Shown here in pieces: positions 1 through 9,105 of a DNA stretch of 37,429 bases (the first letter of the stretch is position 1; the number at the start of each line of letters is the position of its first letter). The notes under the pieces were generated by a model. The model did not search any database. It worked only from the letters and a program-made list of their open reading frames with translations, and had not been told where the DNA came from. The position numbers were made by a program, and so were the translations under genes. This DNA comes from Devosiaceae bacterium (GTDB lineage: Bacteria; Pseudomonadota; Alphaproteobacteria; Rhizobiales; Devosiaceae). The stretch is from the NCBI GenBank assembly GCA_021648375.1, contig JAKISW010000028.1, forward strand, positions 1 to 37,429. Direction: 5' to 3'.

Positions 1-1322
1 AAGCAGCTGAAATTTTGCCGATGCTTCGCGGTATCATTGGCGATGAAAATGCCGCAATTTCGGGCAATCATGATATTGCCATGCCGGTTATGGATTTGAG
101 AAACGGTGAAAATGTTCAGGAATTTTTCACGCGCGATGATCTCAGCTCGCTTTCACGTCGTGGTGTTGGTACGCCGGATCATGTTATCCGTACCAAAAAT
201 TACCCTCTATTGCTAACCACAGATATTCTTGAAAAAGGCCGCGCCGCCGTAATTGGGGCAGTAAAAAAATATATTATTGATTACACAGCGTATTTTGAAG
301 AAAACAACGCCCGTTGTGGCGGTGTAAAAACCATGTTGATGCCCACACCAAATCTTGCCTGGATTGAAGGCGTTGGTGTTGTTGGCATTTCGAGCAATGG
401 CAAAGCGGCAAGCGTTGCCTCGGATTTGGCGGCACAAAATATTACCGCTATGACCAACGGGGAGGTCTGTGGCGGGTTTTACCCGGTTGGCGCTAAAAAA
501 TTATTTGATATGGAATATTGGTCACTGGAACAGGCCAAGCTGGGCAAGGCAAAGCCTGCGCCCATGCAGGGACGGGTGGTAATGATAACCGGGGGGGCAG
601 GGGCAATTGGGCTTGCTACAGCTAAGGAATTTGCAAAGTCCGGTGCTAATATTTTCCTGATTGATCTTGATAATAAAGCGCTTGAAACAGCGTTGGCAGA
701 CCTTGGAGCCTCCCATGCCGGTATTGCCTTGGACATAACTGCGAAAGGAGCTGCAGATCGGGCGGTGGCCGCCTGTGTTCAAAAATTTGGCGGCCTGGAT
801 ATTCTGGTTTCTAATGCCGGGGCTGCCTGGACAGGAGAAATGTCGACGCTTGATGATGAAACATTGCGCAAAAGTTTTGAATTGAATTTCTTTGCCCATC
901 AGAACTTTGCCACAGCAGCTACAAAAACATTTCAAGCTCAGGGTCGTGGAGGACAGATCCTTTTTAATGTTTCCAAACAGGCCATAAACCCCGGCAAGGG
1001 TTTTGGTGCCTATGGTATCCCCAAAGCTGCGACTTTTTTCCTGCTTCGCCAATTAGCACTTGAATTGGGATCACAAAATATCAGGGTTAACGGGGTTAAT
1101 GCGGACCGTATTCGCTCGGGCTTACTTGATGAGGCTTTTGTTAGTGAGCGTGCAAAGGCGCGTGGAATTGATGAAGAAACCTACATGAGTGGCAATTTGC
1201 TTGGTCGTGAAGTCACAGCATCTCACGTTGGTAAAGCTTTTGTCGCATTGGCATTAAGCGAGCGCACAAGCGCCCATGTAATGACCGTTGATGGCGGCAA
1301 TATCGAAGCTGTGCTTAGATAA
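1..1322 (+). CDS. Bifunctional class II aldolase / short-chain dehydrogenase (RhaD-type), 3' part
   Basis: The reading frame is open to the left edge (first full codon at base 3), so the start is outside the window. The visible part is about 440 residues. The family is usually near 700, so much of the aldolase half is missing. The first ~170 residues match the end of the aldolase half (motif SRRGVGTPDHVIRTK). The rest is an SDR domain: the Rossmann glycine motif TGGAGAIG is encoded near 588-611, the NAG motif follows, and the catalytic YxxxK (YGIPK) is near 1011-1025. Family members cleave a ketose-1-phosphate such as rhamnulose-1-P to DHAP plus an aldehyde, and the SDR half oxidises that aldehyde (for example lactaldehyde to lactate). 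The substrate here is not known. It lies 67 bp upstream of the aldo/keto reductase and probably shares its transcript. The family call is solid; substrate assignment would be inference. Confidence 0.85.
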   Translation, partial: AAEILPMLRGIIGDENAAISGNHDIAMPVMDLRNGENVQEFFTRDDLSSLSRRGVGTPDHVIRTKNYPLLLTTDILEKGRAAVIGAVKKYIIDYTAYFEENNARCGGVKTMLMPTPNLAWIEGVGVVGISSNGKAASVASDLAAQNITAMTNGEVCGGFYPVGAKKLFDMEYWSLEQAKLGKAKPAPMQGRVVMITGGAGAIGLATAKEFAKSGANIFLIDLDNKALETALADLGASHAGIALDITAKGAADRAVAACVQKFGGLDILVSNAGAAWTGEMSTLDDETLRKSFELNFFAHQNFATAATKTFQAQGRGGQILFNVSKQAINPGKGFGAYGIPKAATFFLLRQLALELGSQNIRVNGVNADRIRSGLLDEAFVSERAKARGIDEETYMSGNLLGREVTASHVGKAFVALALSERTSAHVMTVDGGNIEAVLR

Positions 1323-1389
1323 GCAGATGCTGCATTATATGATGAATATCAAAATTGTTATTTGAACCTTCAAAAAAGGGAATAAGAAA

Positions 1390-2451
1390 ATGCAATATAG
1401 AACTCTGGGTCGATCTGGATTAAAAGTTTCGGTTCTCTCTATGGGAACCTTTACATTTGGTGGAGCAGGTGATTTTGGCATGGTTGGAGGCCAGGGAGTG
1501 CCGGAAGCGAGAAAACTGGTCGACCTTTGCATTGAACACGGGGTCAATCTGTTTGATACGGCCAATATGTATTCAACCGGCTTGGCAGAAGAAATTCTGG
1601 GGGAAGTTCTTGATGGGCGGCGCAATGATGTTTTGATTACCTCAAAAGCCAGAATGCGCATCGGGGACGGCCCCAATGATGAGGGCACCTCGCGGTTTCA
1701 TCTGATCCGCGAGTGTGAGCGCAGCCTGAAAAGATTGCGCACAGACCATATTGATATTTATTATATGCATGAATGGGATGGCATAACTCCGGTGGAGGAA
1801 ACCATGGCGGCGCTTGATACTCTCGTTCAGCAGGGGAAAGTGCGCTATGTGGGCTGTTCCAATTATTCCGGCTGGCAGGTTATGAAATCATTGGGGGTAA
1901 GTGAAAGAGACCGGCGGCCCAGGTTTGTAACCCAGCAAATTCACTATACGCTCGAGGCGCGCGAGGCTGAATATGAGTTGTTGCCAATTTCTGTGGATCA
2001 GGGATTGGGTGTGCTGGTCTGGAGTCCTTTAGCGGCCGGTCTATTGAGCGGCAAGCACCGACGAGGCAAACCAGCCCCGCAGGGTTCAAGGCAATTCGCT
2101 GGGTGGAGTGAGCCGCCAATACGGGACGAGGGAAAACTCTGGAATATTGTTGATGTGCTTGTGGAAATTGGCGAAGCACATAATGTATCGGCGGCACAGG
2201 TTGCTCTGGCATGGCTGTTGGGGAGGCCTGCAATAAGTTCTCTGGTTGTAGGTGGGCGTAACGAAGAGCAGTTTTTGCAAAATTTCAAAGCGATTGATCT
2301 GAAATTAACTTCAGAAGAAAATGAGCGTCTGAACAAGGTTAGCCAGATACCAATGATATATCCCTATTGGCATCAGGCCAATTTTGCATCCGATCGCTTT
2401 TGTGAAGCTGATCTGGCCTTGCATGGAGATAAGCCAGACAAAAAACATTAG
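1390..2451 (+). CDS. Aldo/keto reductase
   Basis: A 353-residue NAD(P)H-dependent oxidoreductase with the AKR (beta/alpha)8 barrel fold. It begins with the usual MQYRTLGRSGLKVS. The full catalytic tetrad is present: Asp56 and Tyr61 (FDTANMYS), Lys86 (ITSKA) and His127 (YYMHEWDG). The C-terminal cofactor region (VVGGRNEEQ) is also present. The ATG is preceded by AAAAAAGGGAATAAG, which gives a purine-rich ribosome site. It follows the aldolase/SDR gene on the same strand and converges with dhaL, so it is probably the last gene of a sugar catabolic transcript. Likely roles are reduction or oxidation of a sugar aldehyde or ketone intermediate, in the cytoplasm. The precise substrate cannot be read from sequence. 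YajO/YghZ-like members share this length. Confidence 0.88.
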   Translation: MQYRTLGRSGLKVSVLSMGTFTFGGAGDFGMVGGQGVPEARKLVDLCIEHGVNLFDTANMYSTGLAEEILGEVLDGRRNDVLITSKARMRIGDGPNDEGTSRFHLIRECERSLKRLRTDHIDIYYMHEWDGITPVEETMAALDTLVQQGKVRYVGCSNYSGWQVMKSLGVSERDRRPRFVTQQIHYTLEAREAEYELLPISVDQGLGVLVWSPLAAGLLSGKHRRGKPAPQGSRQFAGWSEPPIRDEGKLWNIVDVLVEIGEAHNVSAAQVALAWLLGRPAISSLVVGGRNEEQFLQNFKAIDLKLTSEENERLNKVSQIPMIYPYWHQANFASDRFCEADLALHGDKPDKKH

Positions 2452-2487
2452 CCTTACAAGAAAGACGATTGGCCTTTTTTAGCACTT

Positions 2488-2506
2488 GGCTATTCTTTGG
2501 ATAGCC
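2488..2506. terminator. Possible hairpin between convergent genes
   Basis: Inverted repeat GGCTAT / ATAGCC with a 7-nt loop, in the 73-bp gap between the convergent aldo/keto reductase and dhaL stop codons. There is no good T-tract on either side, so it is a weak candidate terminator only. Confidence 0.3.
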
Positions 2507-2524
2507 GGTGAGTTTTGCCTGAAA

Positions 2525-3133
2525 TTATCTATCCGCAAGGGCAATAATTATCTGTTGCATAGCCACCATTCCCGGATCATCCATACCGATGCTTTTTTGT
2601 GCAAATATGCGCGCCCGCCCGATTGTTGCAGGTTTGTCGCGCATATCATCCAGTGCCTGTTGCACACTGTTAACTGCGGCTTTGGCCAGTTCATCAGGGT
2701 CATTAATGCCCTTTGTTGCCTGACAAAGCGCATCCAGACTATCAAGAACGGTCTTGCCGCCAAGCTCGGCCTTCCCCCGTTTCATCATGGCGTCTCGTGC
2801 AAGAGCAACCAAAGGCGATATCTGTGAAATATCGATGGATGTCTGTCCCTTGACCTCTTTTGCCATCGCCATCAAACCGGTTGCCATCAGGGTGCCATAG
2901 GAGGAACCGGAAGATTTGGTAAACGCCTGCGCACAGGCCAATAATGCCATGCCCAAATCATCTGGAAGCTGATCTGATGCTTGTGCAACCAGGCGCATGC
3001 CGCGCGTCATAGTTACCCCGAGATCGCCATCACCCAATGCGCCATCTATGGTATTGAGCATTTCAAAATCGTGCTCCATGGCCATGGCCAATCGTTTTAT
3101 ACCGGCCTGCATTGTGGCTTTAGTAATACTCAT
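2525..3133 (-). CDS. dhaL: Dihydroxyacetone kinase subunit DhaL-like (ADP/ATP-binding)
   Basis: About 202 residues, the usual size for a DhaL/DAK2 domain. The Mg2+-nucleotide signature DGALGDGDLG is present (Asp30, Asp35, Asp37 from the chosen start). Later segments also match: GSSYGTLMATGLMAMA and a KTVLDSL helix start. I chose the ATG whose first base is the last base of the dhaK stop codon (TGATG). It is preceded by GGAAAG, whereas the longer frame would need a TTG further inside dhaK. DhaL transfers a phosphate to the ketose held covalently by DhaK. No DhaM (PTS phosphodonor) is in the window, and the pair sits in an ABC-transporter operon. ATP-dependent use, as in tetrulose or DHA kinases of this family, is therefore more likely than the E. 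coli PTS scheme. That last point is inference. Confidence 0.88.
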   Translation of the reverse strand: MSITKATMQAGIKRLAMAMEHDFEMLNTIDGALGDGDLGVTMTRGMRLVAQASDQLPDDLGMALLACAQAFTKSSGSSYGTLMATGLMAMAKEVKGQTSIDISQISPLVALARDAMMKRGKAELGGKTVLDSLDALCQATKGINDPDELAKAAVNSVQQALDDMRDKPATIGRARIFAQKSIGMDDPGMVAMQQIIIALADR

Positions 3134-4131
3134 CAAACTTTCCAAAAAGCACAGTCTGCCGGTTCTTTCAGATGGCTTTCCAGCTCGTCATCAAGCTTGA
3201 TCAAGGTGAACGAAGCTCCGCTCATCTCCATGGAAGTGGCATACCGTCCCACCAATGGCATCACTATTTGCACATTCAGTTCTTCAAAGCGCTTCTTAAC
3301 GTTACGAAAAAGAATATATAGTTCTTCCGGCGGTGTTGCGCCCAGGGAATTGACCATAAAGGAAATGCGATCCCCGGACACAAGAGGTTTATCTGCCAGC
3401 AATCGGTCCAGCATCTCATCGGCAATCTCATCAGCTTGGCGCAGCTTGCCGCGCCACACGCCCGGTTCCCCATGAATGCCCATACCCATTTCCATCTCGT
3501 CTTCGCCGATGTCAAAGGTTGGTTTTCCAGCCTGGGGAACGGTGCAGGAACTAAGGGCAACTCCAATTGAGTGACAGGCATCTGCTGCTTTTTGTGCAAC
3601 TTTTGTTACAGCTTCAAGATTGTGTCCGGCTTCTGCTGCGGCCCCTGCAATTTTGAAGGCATATACCATACCGGCAACGCCACGGCGTTTCTCGCGCTCT
3701 TCAAACGAAGCTGATGCCACATCATCTGCCAAAACTACCGTTGTGCATTTAATATCTTCAAATTCAACCAGATCGCCAGCCATATCAAAATTCATAAGGT
3801 CGCCACCATAATTGCCGTACAGGCGCAAAACTCCCGCTCCCTGATCGGCAGCGCGTATGGTATCGGCAATCTGCTCGGCAGATGGGGAAGCAAACACATC
3901 GCCAATCGCGCAGGCATCCAAAAGTCCCGTACCCACATAGCCGGTAAAAACGGGCAAATGGCCTGAGCCACCACCGCTTATTACGCCAACTTTTCCGCTC
4001 TTGCCTGGTTCTGCTCTGGCAATAACTTTGCCGCTATCACCATGCAGTCGATAATATTCAGGGTGGGCGGCAATCAGGCCTTGAAGCATTTCATCAACAT
4101 AATCATTAGGATTATTAAGAATTTTTTTCAT
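3133..4131 (-). CDS. dhaK: Dihydroxyacetone kinase subunit DhaK-like (substrate-binding)
   Basis: 332 residues, full length for DhaK. The glycine-rich GGGSGH motif carries His58. The motif MGMGIHGEPGV carries His220, the residue that in this family forms a covalent hemiaminal with the keto group of dihydroxyacetone. The ATG lies 35 bp after the second permease gene in a leftward operon, and its stop overlaps the dhaL start by one base. Known relatives phosphorylate dihydroxyacetone, but also D- and L-erythrulose and branched ketoses such as apulose. With a pentose/ribose-type ABC transporter just upstream, a sugar-derived short ketose is a reasonable substrate. The sequence does not say which. 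Cytoplasmic. Confidence 0.9.
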   Translation of the reverse strand: MKKILNNPNDYVDEMLQGLIAAHPEYYRLHGDSGKVIARAEPGKSGKVGVISGGGSGHLPVFTGYVGTGLLDACAIGDVFASPSAEQIADTIRAADQGAGVLRLYGNYGGDLMNFDMAGDLVEFEDIKCTTVVLADDVASASFEEREKRRGVAGMVYAFKIAGAAAEAGHNLEAVTKVAQKAADACHSIGVALSSCTVPQAGKPTFDIGEDEMEMGMGIHGEPGVWRGKLRQADEIADEMLDRLLADKPLVSGDRISFMVNSLGATPPEELYILFRNVKKRFEELNVQIVMPLVGRYATSMEMSGASFTLIKLDDELESHLKEPADCAFWKV

Positions 4132-4166
4132 AATATGCTCCGTTTTCTAGTTACTGGATTTTGCTT

Positions 4167-5189
4167 TTATTTGCCGGATTTTGTTTGGGGGGTCTTCCCA
4201 AGGTTCAGTTTGAAACCTTTTTGTGTATTGACGATCATTACAAAAATTAACAGCATGCCCCAAATTAATTCTCGTGAAAAATTGGAAACCTGTAACATAT
4301 TCAGGCCGCTTGAAAGAAACTGCATTGATAAGACAGCCAGAACAACCCCGATAATACGACCGTATCCGCCGTAAGGGTTTATGCCACCAAGCACAGCAAT
4401 AAGAACCGCAAGCAATAAATAGCTCGAACCATAATCCGCCTTGGCCGAATTGGCTCTGCTCATGATTACCATGCCCGCAATCGCTGAATATACACCTGAA
4501 ACCATGTAGACTTTCATCAGCAAGCGATTGACATCCAAAGCTGCAAATTGCGCTGCCAAGGGGTTGGTTCCATACATCTGGATTTTTAGACCAAAACTTG
4601 TGCGAGCAAGCAAAAATGACAATCCAAGTGCTAAAATAGCAAACAGAATGACGGGAACCGGCACCCCAAACACAGTCTCATTGCCCAGCCATGCAACGCC
4701 GGAGGGTAAGCCCAGTACTGCACTGCCGCCAGTCAGGGCGACAGCCAAACCGGTAAAAACCAGACCGGATCCAAGAGTTGCCAGAATGGGAGGCAGGCCA
4801 AAAATTGCAATAATAATTCCATTAAATAATCCGGCTAGCATGCCAACGCTAATGGAAATTGCAATGGCTATGCCAATCCACATGGCCATTTCTATGCCGG
4901 CAATATCGGGGCCTGCAAATTGTGTTAGAATTGTTGCGCCAATAACAGCCGACAGGTTCGAAATTCCCACCACTGAAAGATCAATACCACCGGTTAACAT
5001 GGTTATAGTCATGGCAAGTGCCAAAATCGCAAATTCCGGGAATTGAAACGCCATTGAGGTCATGTTTTGTGGTGACAAAAAACGCTCTGGGGATAAGGCT
5101 GCCATGGTAATGAATACCACAATTGCAATTACGGCTAGGCGCGCTTCTGGGCTGCTAAACATATTGTTTTTTGGAGATAGATTGTTCAT
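4167..5189 (-). CDS. Sugar ABC transporter permease (RbsC/BPD_transp_2 family)
   Basis: 340 residues, strongly hydrophobic, with about eight to ten predicted membrane segments. The BPD_transp_2 hallmarks are visible: MLTGGIDLSVVG near residue 65 and ALGGINPYGGYGRI near 265. It is the second of two different permeases (10-bp gap), so the importer has a heterodimeric channel of the ribose/rhamnose/autoinducer-2 class. It works in the inner membrane with the upstream ATPase and periplasmic protein. The next gene downstream is dhaK, which ties transport to ketose phosphorylation. The substrate is unknown. Confidence 0.9.
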   Translation of the reverse strand: MNNLSPKNNMFSSPEARLAVIAIVVFITMAALSPERFLSPQNMTSMAFQFPEFAILALAMTITMLTGGIDLSVVGISNLSAVIGATILTQFAGPDIAGIEMAMWIGIAIAISISVGMLAGLFNGIIIAIFGLPPILATLGSGLVFTGLAVALTGGSAVLGLPSGVAWLGNETVFGVPVPVILFAILALGLSFLLARTSFGLKIQMYGTNPLAAQFAALDVNRLLMKVYMVSGVYSAIAGMVIMSRANSAKADYGSSYLLLAVLIAVLGGINPYGGYGRIIGVVLAVLSMQFLSSGLNMLQVSNFSRELIWGMLLIFVMIVNTQKGFKLNLGKTPQTKSGK

Positions 5190-5199
5190 TTATTATACC

Positions 5200-6201
5200 T
5201 CATGATGCGCGCGCTGCAGCACGTTTTGCCTGCCAGGCGGGTAATCCGGTTCCCACAAGAATTAAAACGCCGATTGCTACCGATTGCCACGTTGATGGAA
5301 TGCCAATAACAATCAGGCTGTTTCGAACAATCACGATAAGAGCCACACCCAATAATGTACCGGTCAGGGTGCCATATCCACCAATCAAACGTGCACCGCC
5401 CAGCACAACAGCTGCAATAACCGAAAGCTCCAAACCCACCAGATCAAAGGGATTGGCCACACGAGACATGGAGGCATAGATGATCCCGGCCAGACCTGCC
5501 AGGGTGCCAACATAAACATAAACGAAAAACTGTGTTGCCCGAACATTTATACCAATACGTCGCGCGCTTTCGATTGATCCGCCAATTGCAAAAATCGAGC
5601 GCCCAAGCGTGGTGCGATAAAGGATGAACCAGGTAATAATCACCACAATAACCAGGGCGGCAAAAGCCCACGGCAGGGAATAAAAGGATCCATCGGCATT
5701 TGTATTGCGAAACATCATCAGGCGTGAAAAATCACGCATATCGGGGGGCAGATTGGATATGAGTTTGCTGCCAACAAAGGTGAGCAAAAACCCGCGATAA
5801 ATTGATAAAGTCCCCAATGTTACAATTAGTGTTGGCAGGCCAAACCAGGCAATAAATATTCCATTTATTGCGCCAAGGGCGGCGCCAATCAGCATCGATA
5901 TGCCAAAGGCCCAATACCAGGAAAGCTCCGGGACAAATGTCACCAGAAAAAGCGTGGTTGTGTACATTGCAAACACTGCAACGGCGGTAAAGCTGACATC
6001 AATGCCCCCGGAAATAAGCACAACCATGACCCCGACGGCAAATATGCCCAGCACAATTCCGCCGCGCAAAAGATCGGTCAAAGTCGGCATGGATAAAAAT
6101 CTAGGGTCGGAAATTGATGCTATAATGATAAAGGCGATAATGACAATGGCAACCAGAGTTTCATTGCGGATCCAAAAACTTTTGGAAAAAAGTTTTTTCA
6201 T
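5200..6201 (-). CDS. Sugar ABC transporter permease (RbsC/BPD_transp_2 family)
   Basis: 333 residues, multi-spanning. It starts with a basic N-terminus and a first membrane helix (LVAIVIIAFIIIASIS), then the family motif VLISGGIDVSFTAV near residue 63 and VLGGARLIGGYGTL near 265. The ATG overlaps the stop of the ATPase gene by 4 nt (ATGA), so translation is likely coupled. It pairs with the next permease to form the channel of the same importer. The C-terminus ends in a short basic Ala/Arg tail (QAKRAAARAS). The family assignment is firm; the substrate is not. Confidence 0.9.
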   Translation of the reverse strand: MKKLFSKSFWIRNETLVAIVIIAFIIIASISDPRFLSMPTLTDLLRGGIVLGIFAVGVMVVLISGGIDVSFTAVAVFAMYTTTLFLVTFVPELSWYWAFGISMLIGAALGAINGIFIAWFGLPTLIVTLGTLSIYRGFLLTFVGSKLISNLPPDMRDFSRLMMFRNTNADGSFYSLPWAFAALVIVVIITWFILYRTTLGRSIFAIGGSIESARRIGINVRATQFFVYVYVGTLAGLAGIIYASMSRVANPFDLVGLELSVIAAVVLGGARLIGGYGTLTGTLLGVALIVIVRNSLIVIGIPSTWQSVAIGVLILVGTGLPAWQAKRAAARAS

Positions 6202-7694
6202 GACGCCATTCTCCGCGCAAGTTCATCTTCAGTTATATTTTTACCTGAAACTTCGTCGGTAATAACGCCGGATTTCATGACCAGAATACGCTGGCACGTG
6301 GCTAGCAGCTCGGGCAGGTCATCGGAGATAACTATGATACCAATTCCGGATAATGCAAGCTCATGGATAATGTCGTGAATTTCTGACTTTGAGCCAACGT
6401 CCACACCTACGCTCGGGCCATTCAAAATCAGCACTTTTGGTGCCCGCGATAGCCAGCGTGAAAGCACCACGCGTTGTTGATTTCCACCGGAAAGCGAAGT
6501 TACCGGGGACCCAATGTCGGGAGTTTTGACTTTTAGGCGCTTTAGCCAGTCGCCGGATTCGCGAAAAAGGCTTTTCATATTAAGCAACCCGGCATTTTGA
6601 TGATTATCAAGGCGGCCAATTGAAACATTGCGGACAATGGATTGAGTTAAAAACAGCCCTTCAGTCAAACGATCTTCGGGCACATAACCAATCCCGGCGG
6701 CGGCGGCGGTCAGCGGGTCACCAAGAACAATGGATTTGTCACCAAGTTTGATCATGCCCTTTTCAGGAACCACAAGGCCAAACAAAGCTTTTGCAAGGGG
6801 GGTTCGGCCGCTGCCCAAAAGTCCGGAAACACCCAGTACTTCTCCTTCATGCAGGTCAAAATTTATATTTTCAAACGCTCCCTCTTTGTGCAAATCTTTT
6901 ACATGCAGTAAAACAGGGGCTGAGGGATCAATTGGTCTTGGTGAGGCTTCTGCCACATCGCGTCCGGTCATGTTGCGCGTGAGTGAGGCGGCATCAAATG
7001 TGGATGCTGGCCCTTGCGCAACCTTTTTACCATTGCGCAGGATTACCACTTTTTCAGATACTTCAAGGACTTCTGCGAGCTTATGGCTGACAAAAATTAC
7101 CGCGACCCCATCTTTTTTCAGGCGCCTGATAATATCAAGAAGTATGCTTACCTCGCGCTCGGTAAGTGCGGTTGTTGGTTCGTCCATAATAATGAGGCGC
7201 GCATTTGATGCCAGGGCACGGCAAATTGCAACAAGTTGTTTGTGAGCAACCGGCAGTGTTTCTACAATAGTACCCAGATCAATATCCACGCCAACGCGGT
7301 CTAGCGTCTTGCGGGCAATTTCATATACGTGTTTTTTGTTGAACAGGCGGCGATTTTTCCCCAGCTGGGTGCTGAAGGCGATGTTTTCTGCAACACTGAG
7401 ATTGGGAAACAGCGAGAAGTCCTGAAAAATAACCATGACACCTGCCGCAGCTGACAAGCGCGGCGATAATGTGTCGTAGACTTTTCCGCCAATGGTAATG
7501 CGTCCGCTCGTCGCTTGTTCAACGCCGGCCAATATTTTTATCAGCGTGGATTTTCCACTGCCGTTTTCGCCTACAAGGCAAACAGCTTCCCCCGGGGATA
7601 CAGTGAAATCAACATTATCCAGCGCGACAACACCATCATAGTTTTTGGTCACGCCTTCCATTATTACCAAGGCGTTTTCAGGAACAAAATCCAT
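6198..7694 (-). CDS. Sugar ABC transporter ATP-binding protein (RbsA-type, two NBDs)
   Basis: 498 residues, the usual size of a tandem two-domain sugar importer ATPase. The N-terminal domain has an intact Walker A (GENGSGKST, near residue 42) and Walker B (LIIMDEPT). The C-terminal domain has the degenerate P-loop (SGLLGSGRTPLA) typical of RbsA/XylG, with LSGGNQQ as its signature. Its Walker B Glu is replaced (LILNGPSVGVDVG), a change towards a non-hydrolytic second site. The start follows a 93-bp gap after the binding-protein gene that holds a perfect 12-bp hairpin. Cytoplasmic face of the inner membrane; energises uptake through the two permeases. Confidence 0.92.
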   Translation of the reverse strand: MDFVPENALVIMEGVTKNYDGVVALDNVDFTVSPGEAVCLVGENGSGKSTLIKILAGVEQATSGRITIGGKVYDTLSPRLSAAAGVMVIFQDFSLFPNLSVAENIAFSTQLGKNRRLFNKKHVYEIARKTLDRVGVDIDLGTIVETLPVAHKQLVAICRALASNARLIIMDEPTTALTEREVSILLDIIRRLKKDGVAVIFVSHKLAEVLEVSEKVVILRNGKKVAQGPASTFDAASLTRNMTGRDVAEASPRPIDPSAPVLLHVKDLHKEGAFENINFDLHEGEVLGVSGLLGSGRTPLAKALFGLVVPEKGMIKLGDKSIVLGDPLTAAAAGIGYVPEDRLTEGLFLTQSIVRNVSIGRLDNHQNAGLLNMKSLFRESGDWLKRLKVKTPDIGSPVTSLSGGNQQRVVLSRWLSRAPKVLILNGPSVGVDVGSKSEIHDIIHELALSGIGIIVISDDLPELLATCQRILVMKSGVITDEVSGKNITEDELARRMAS

Positions 7695-7733
7695 GGAAAT
7701 TCTTTTGCTTATTTATATCAACTTTTTGAATGT

Positions 7734-7763
7734 ACGGGCGGCGCGAATTAGCGCGCCGCCCGT
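7734..7763. promoter_or_regulatory. Perfect 12-bp intercistronic hairpin after binding-protein gene
   Basis: ACGGGCGGCGCG and its exact complement are separated by a 6-nt loop, between the binding-protein stop and the ATPase start. There is no T-tract after it in the direction of transcription, so it is better read as an mRNA-stabilising or partial-attenuation hairpin than as a full terminator. Such elements commonly raise the level of binding protein over membrane components. Confidence 0.7.
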
Positions 7764-7787
7764 AACTGTTTCCCTGTTAGGTTATAC

Positions 7788-8774
7788 CTAGAAAGGATAG
7801 TCAGCCATGTTTTCTTTGGTAACTTCAACAAAAGCCTGACCAAAGATCACTTTGTCTACAAGCCGCACAGAATTATATCCGGTAATTCCCAGGTCCATGC
7901 CGTCTGTAACTTCTTCACCGTTCATTACCATAACAGCGACCTTGTTCATGGCGTAGCCGGCAAGTGATGGATCCCAGAATGAAATCATATCAACAGCTCC
8001 GGTTTCAAGGTACTGTCCGGCAATGGAGGGAAGAGATGTGCCTGCAACGCAGGTACTGTCTTCTAAGCCACGTTCCTCGATGGCAAGACCAATGCCTGCC
8101 ACGTCAGTTGATGCGCTTCCCTGAAAACCCTTGATATTGGGGTAGGCGCGCAACACTTCCTGGGCTTTTTCATAGGCTTGTTGCTGATCGTCAAATGTTT
8201 CGTTTCTATCGCCAACCAAAACCATGTCGGGGAAATTTGCTTCCTGATATGCAATAGCACCATCAACCCACTGGTTGTGGGTTTGGGATGTCAGGGAGCC
8301 AACAAATACCGCATATTCACCTTCACCACCCAGACAAGCTGCAAGGTTTTTCATCAGGTTTGCGCCAAAATCCTCGTTCTGGAAGGCTTCAATGTCATAG
8401 CTTACATTCTGCAGACTGGCAGCTTCATGGCTGACAACAACAATTCCCGCATCTCTTGCGCGCTTGAGGACAGGCTCAAGTGCTTCCGGTGACATGGGAA
8501 CAACGGCGATCGCGCTGACACCCTGGGCAATCATATCTTCAATCAGCGCTACTTGTTGTTGTGGATCTGCCTGAGCCGGTCCTACCTGGAAGGCGTTTAT
8601 ACCTGTGTCTTCAGCGAATTGTTTCACGCCCTCTTCCATGCGGTTAAACCACTGGATGCCGGAAATTTTCACAACCGTTGCAATGGATACTTCCTGCGAA
8701 GTGGCAGGTAATGCAATGCTTAATGCAGTGCTTGCAGCCAAAATACTGGCCAGAATTTTAATACTTGATTTCAT
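7788..8774 (-). CDS. Periplasmic sugar-binding protein of ABC transporter (RhaS/LsrB-like, Peripla_BP_4)
   Basis: 328 residues. The N-terminal signal peptide has a basic start (MKSSIK), a hydrophobic core and a likely cleavage after PATSQ/E near residue 27. The mature protein has the type I periplasmic fold of ribose-like binding proteins: IEDMIAQGVSAIAVVPMSPE near residue 85 and KRARDAGIVVVSHEA near 107 are typical of the hinge region. It is the first gene of the leftward operon and is followed by a strong hairpin, which fits higher expression than the membrane genes. The overall pattern resembles RhaS and LsrB (rhamnose or AI-2 binding), but no ligand can be assigned. Acts in the periplasm. 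Confidence 0.9.
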   Translation of the reverse strand: MKSSIKILASILAASTALSIALPATSQEVSIATVVKISGIQWFNRMEEGVKQFAEDTGINAFQVGPAQADPQQQVALIEDMIAQGVSAIAVVPMSPEALEPVLKRARDAGIVVVSHEAASLQNVSYDIEAFQNEDFGANLMKNLAACLGGEGEYAVFVGSLTSQTHNQWVDGAIAYQEANFPDMVLVGDRNETFDDQQQAYEKAQEVLRAYPNIKGFQGSASTDVAGIGLAIEERGLEDSTCVAGTSLPSIAGQYLETGAVDMISFWDPSLAGYAMNKVAVMVMNGEEVTDGMDLGITGYNSVRLVDKVIFGQAFVEVTKENMADYPF

Positions 8775-9105
8775 TTTTCTTCTCCCATGAATGTCCGCAC
8801 AATGCGGAACCGATAAAACCTTTTAAAAATGCCTGAACCCTCTAATCAGACGCCTTTCCTCACAAATATGGTGCCTTTGTTCTTTAACAACACACGTTGA
8901 AAAAAAACAGGGTGGATTATTGCAATCCCGCGCACTCCTAATGCACGTCAGATGTTTTTATCACCAGCTTTTTGTTGTTACTCCCCTTGGAAACAGATTT
9001 TTTTTCCGGAAATTAACAATTGTCATCCTATGTTAAATAAAGTAGAAGTCAATCTGCAAAAATTCTAAAATGTTAAGTTTCACGGGTTTATCGGAGGTAA
9101 GAATC
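8775..9105. promoter_or_regulatory. Divergent intergenic region between the transport and catabolic operons
   Basis: About 330 bp without a gene, which must hold the promoters for both operons. Seen directly: a palindrome TCCGCA-CAA-TGCGGA at 8794-8808, about 20 bp upstream of the binding-protein start, a possible operator in the leader; a 10-bp palindrome TTTCCGGAAA at 9003-9012; and AT-rich runs on both sides. I could not pick out a convincing -35/-10 pair. No regulator gene for this system lies in the window. Confidence 0.5.

Noticed and set aside
522..1052. Minus-strand open frame of 176 codons
   Set aside because: It is antisense to the SDR domain, whose motifs are intact; Cys-rich nonsense composition.
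9070..9105. ATG start for the epimerase at 9070
   Set aside because: The strong GGAGG lies downstream of this ATG and is properly spaced for the TTG at 9106, after which the family sequence begins.
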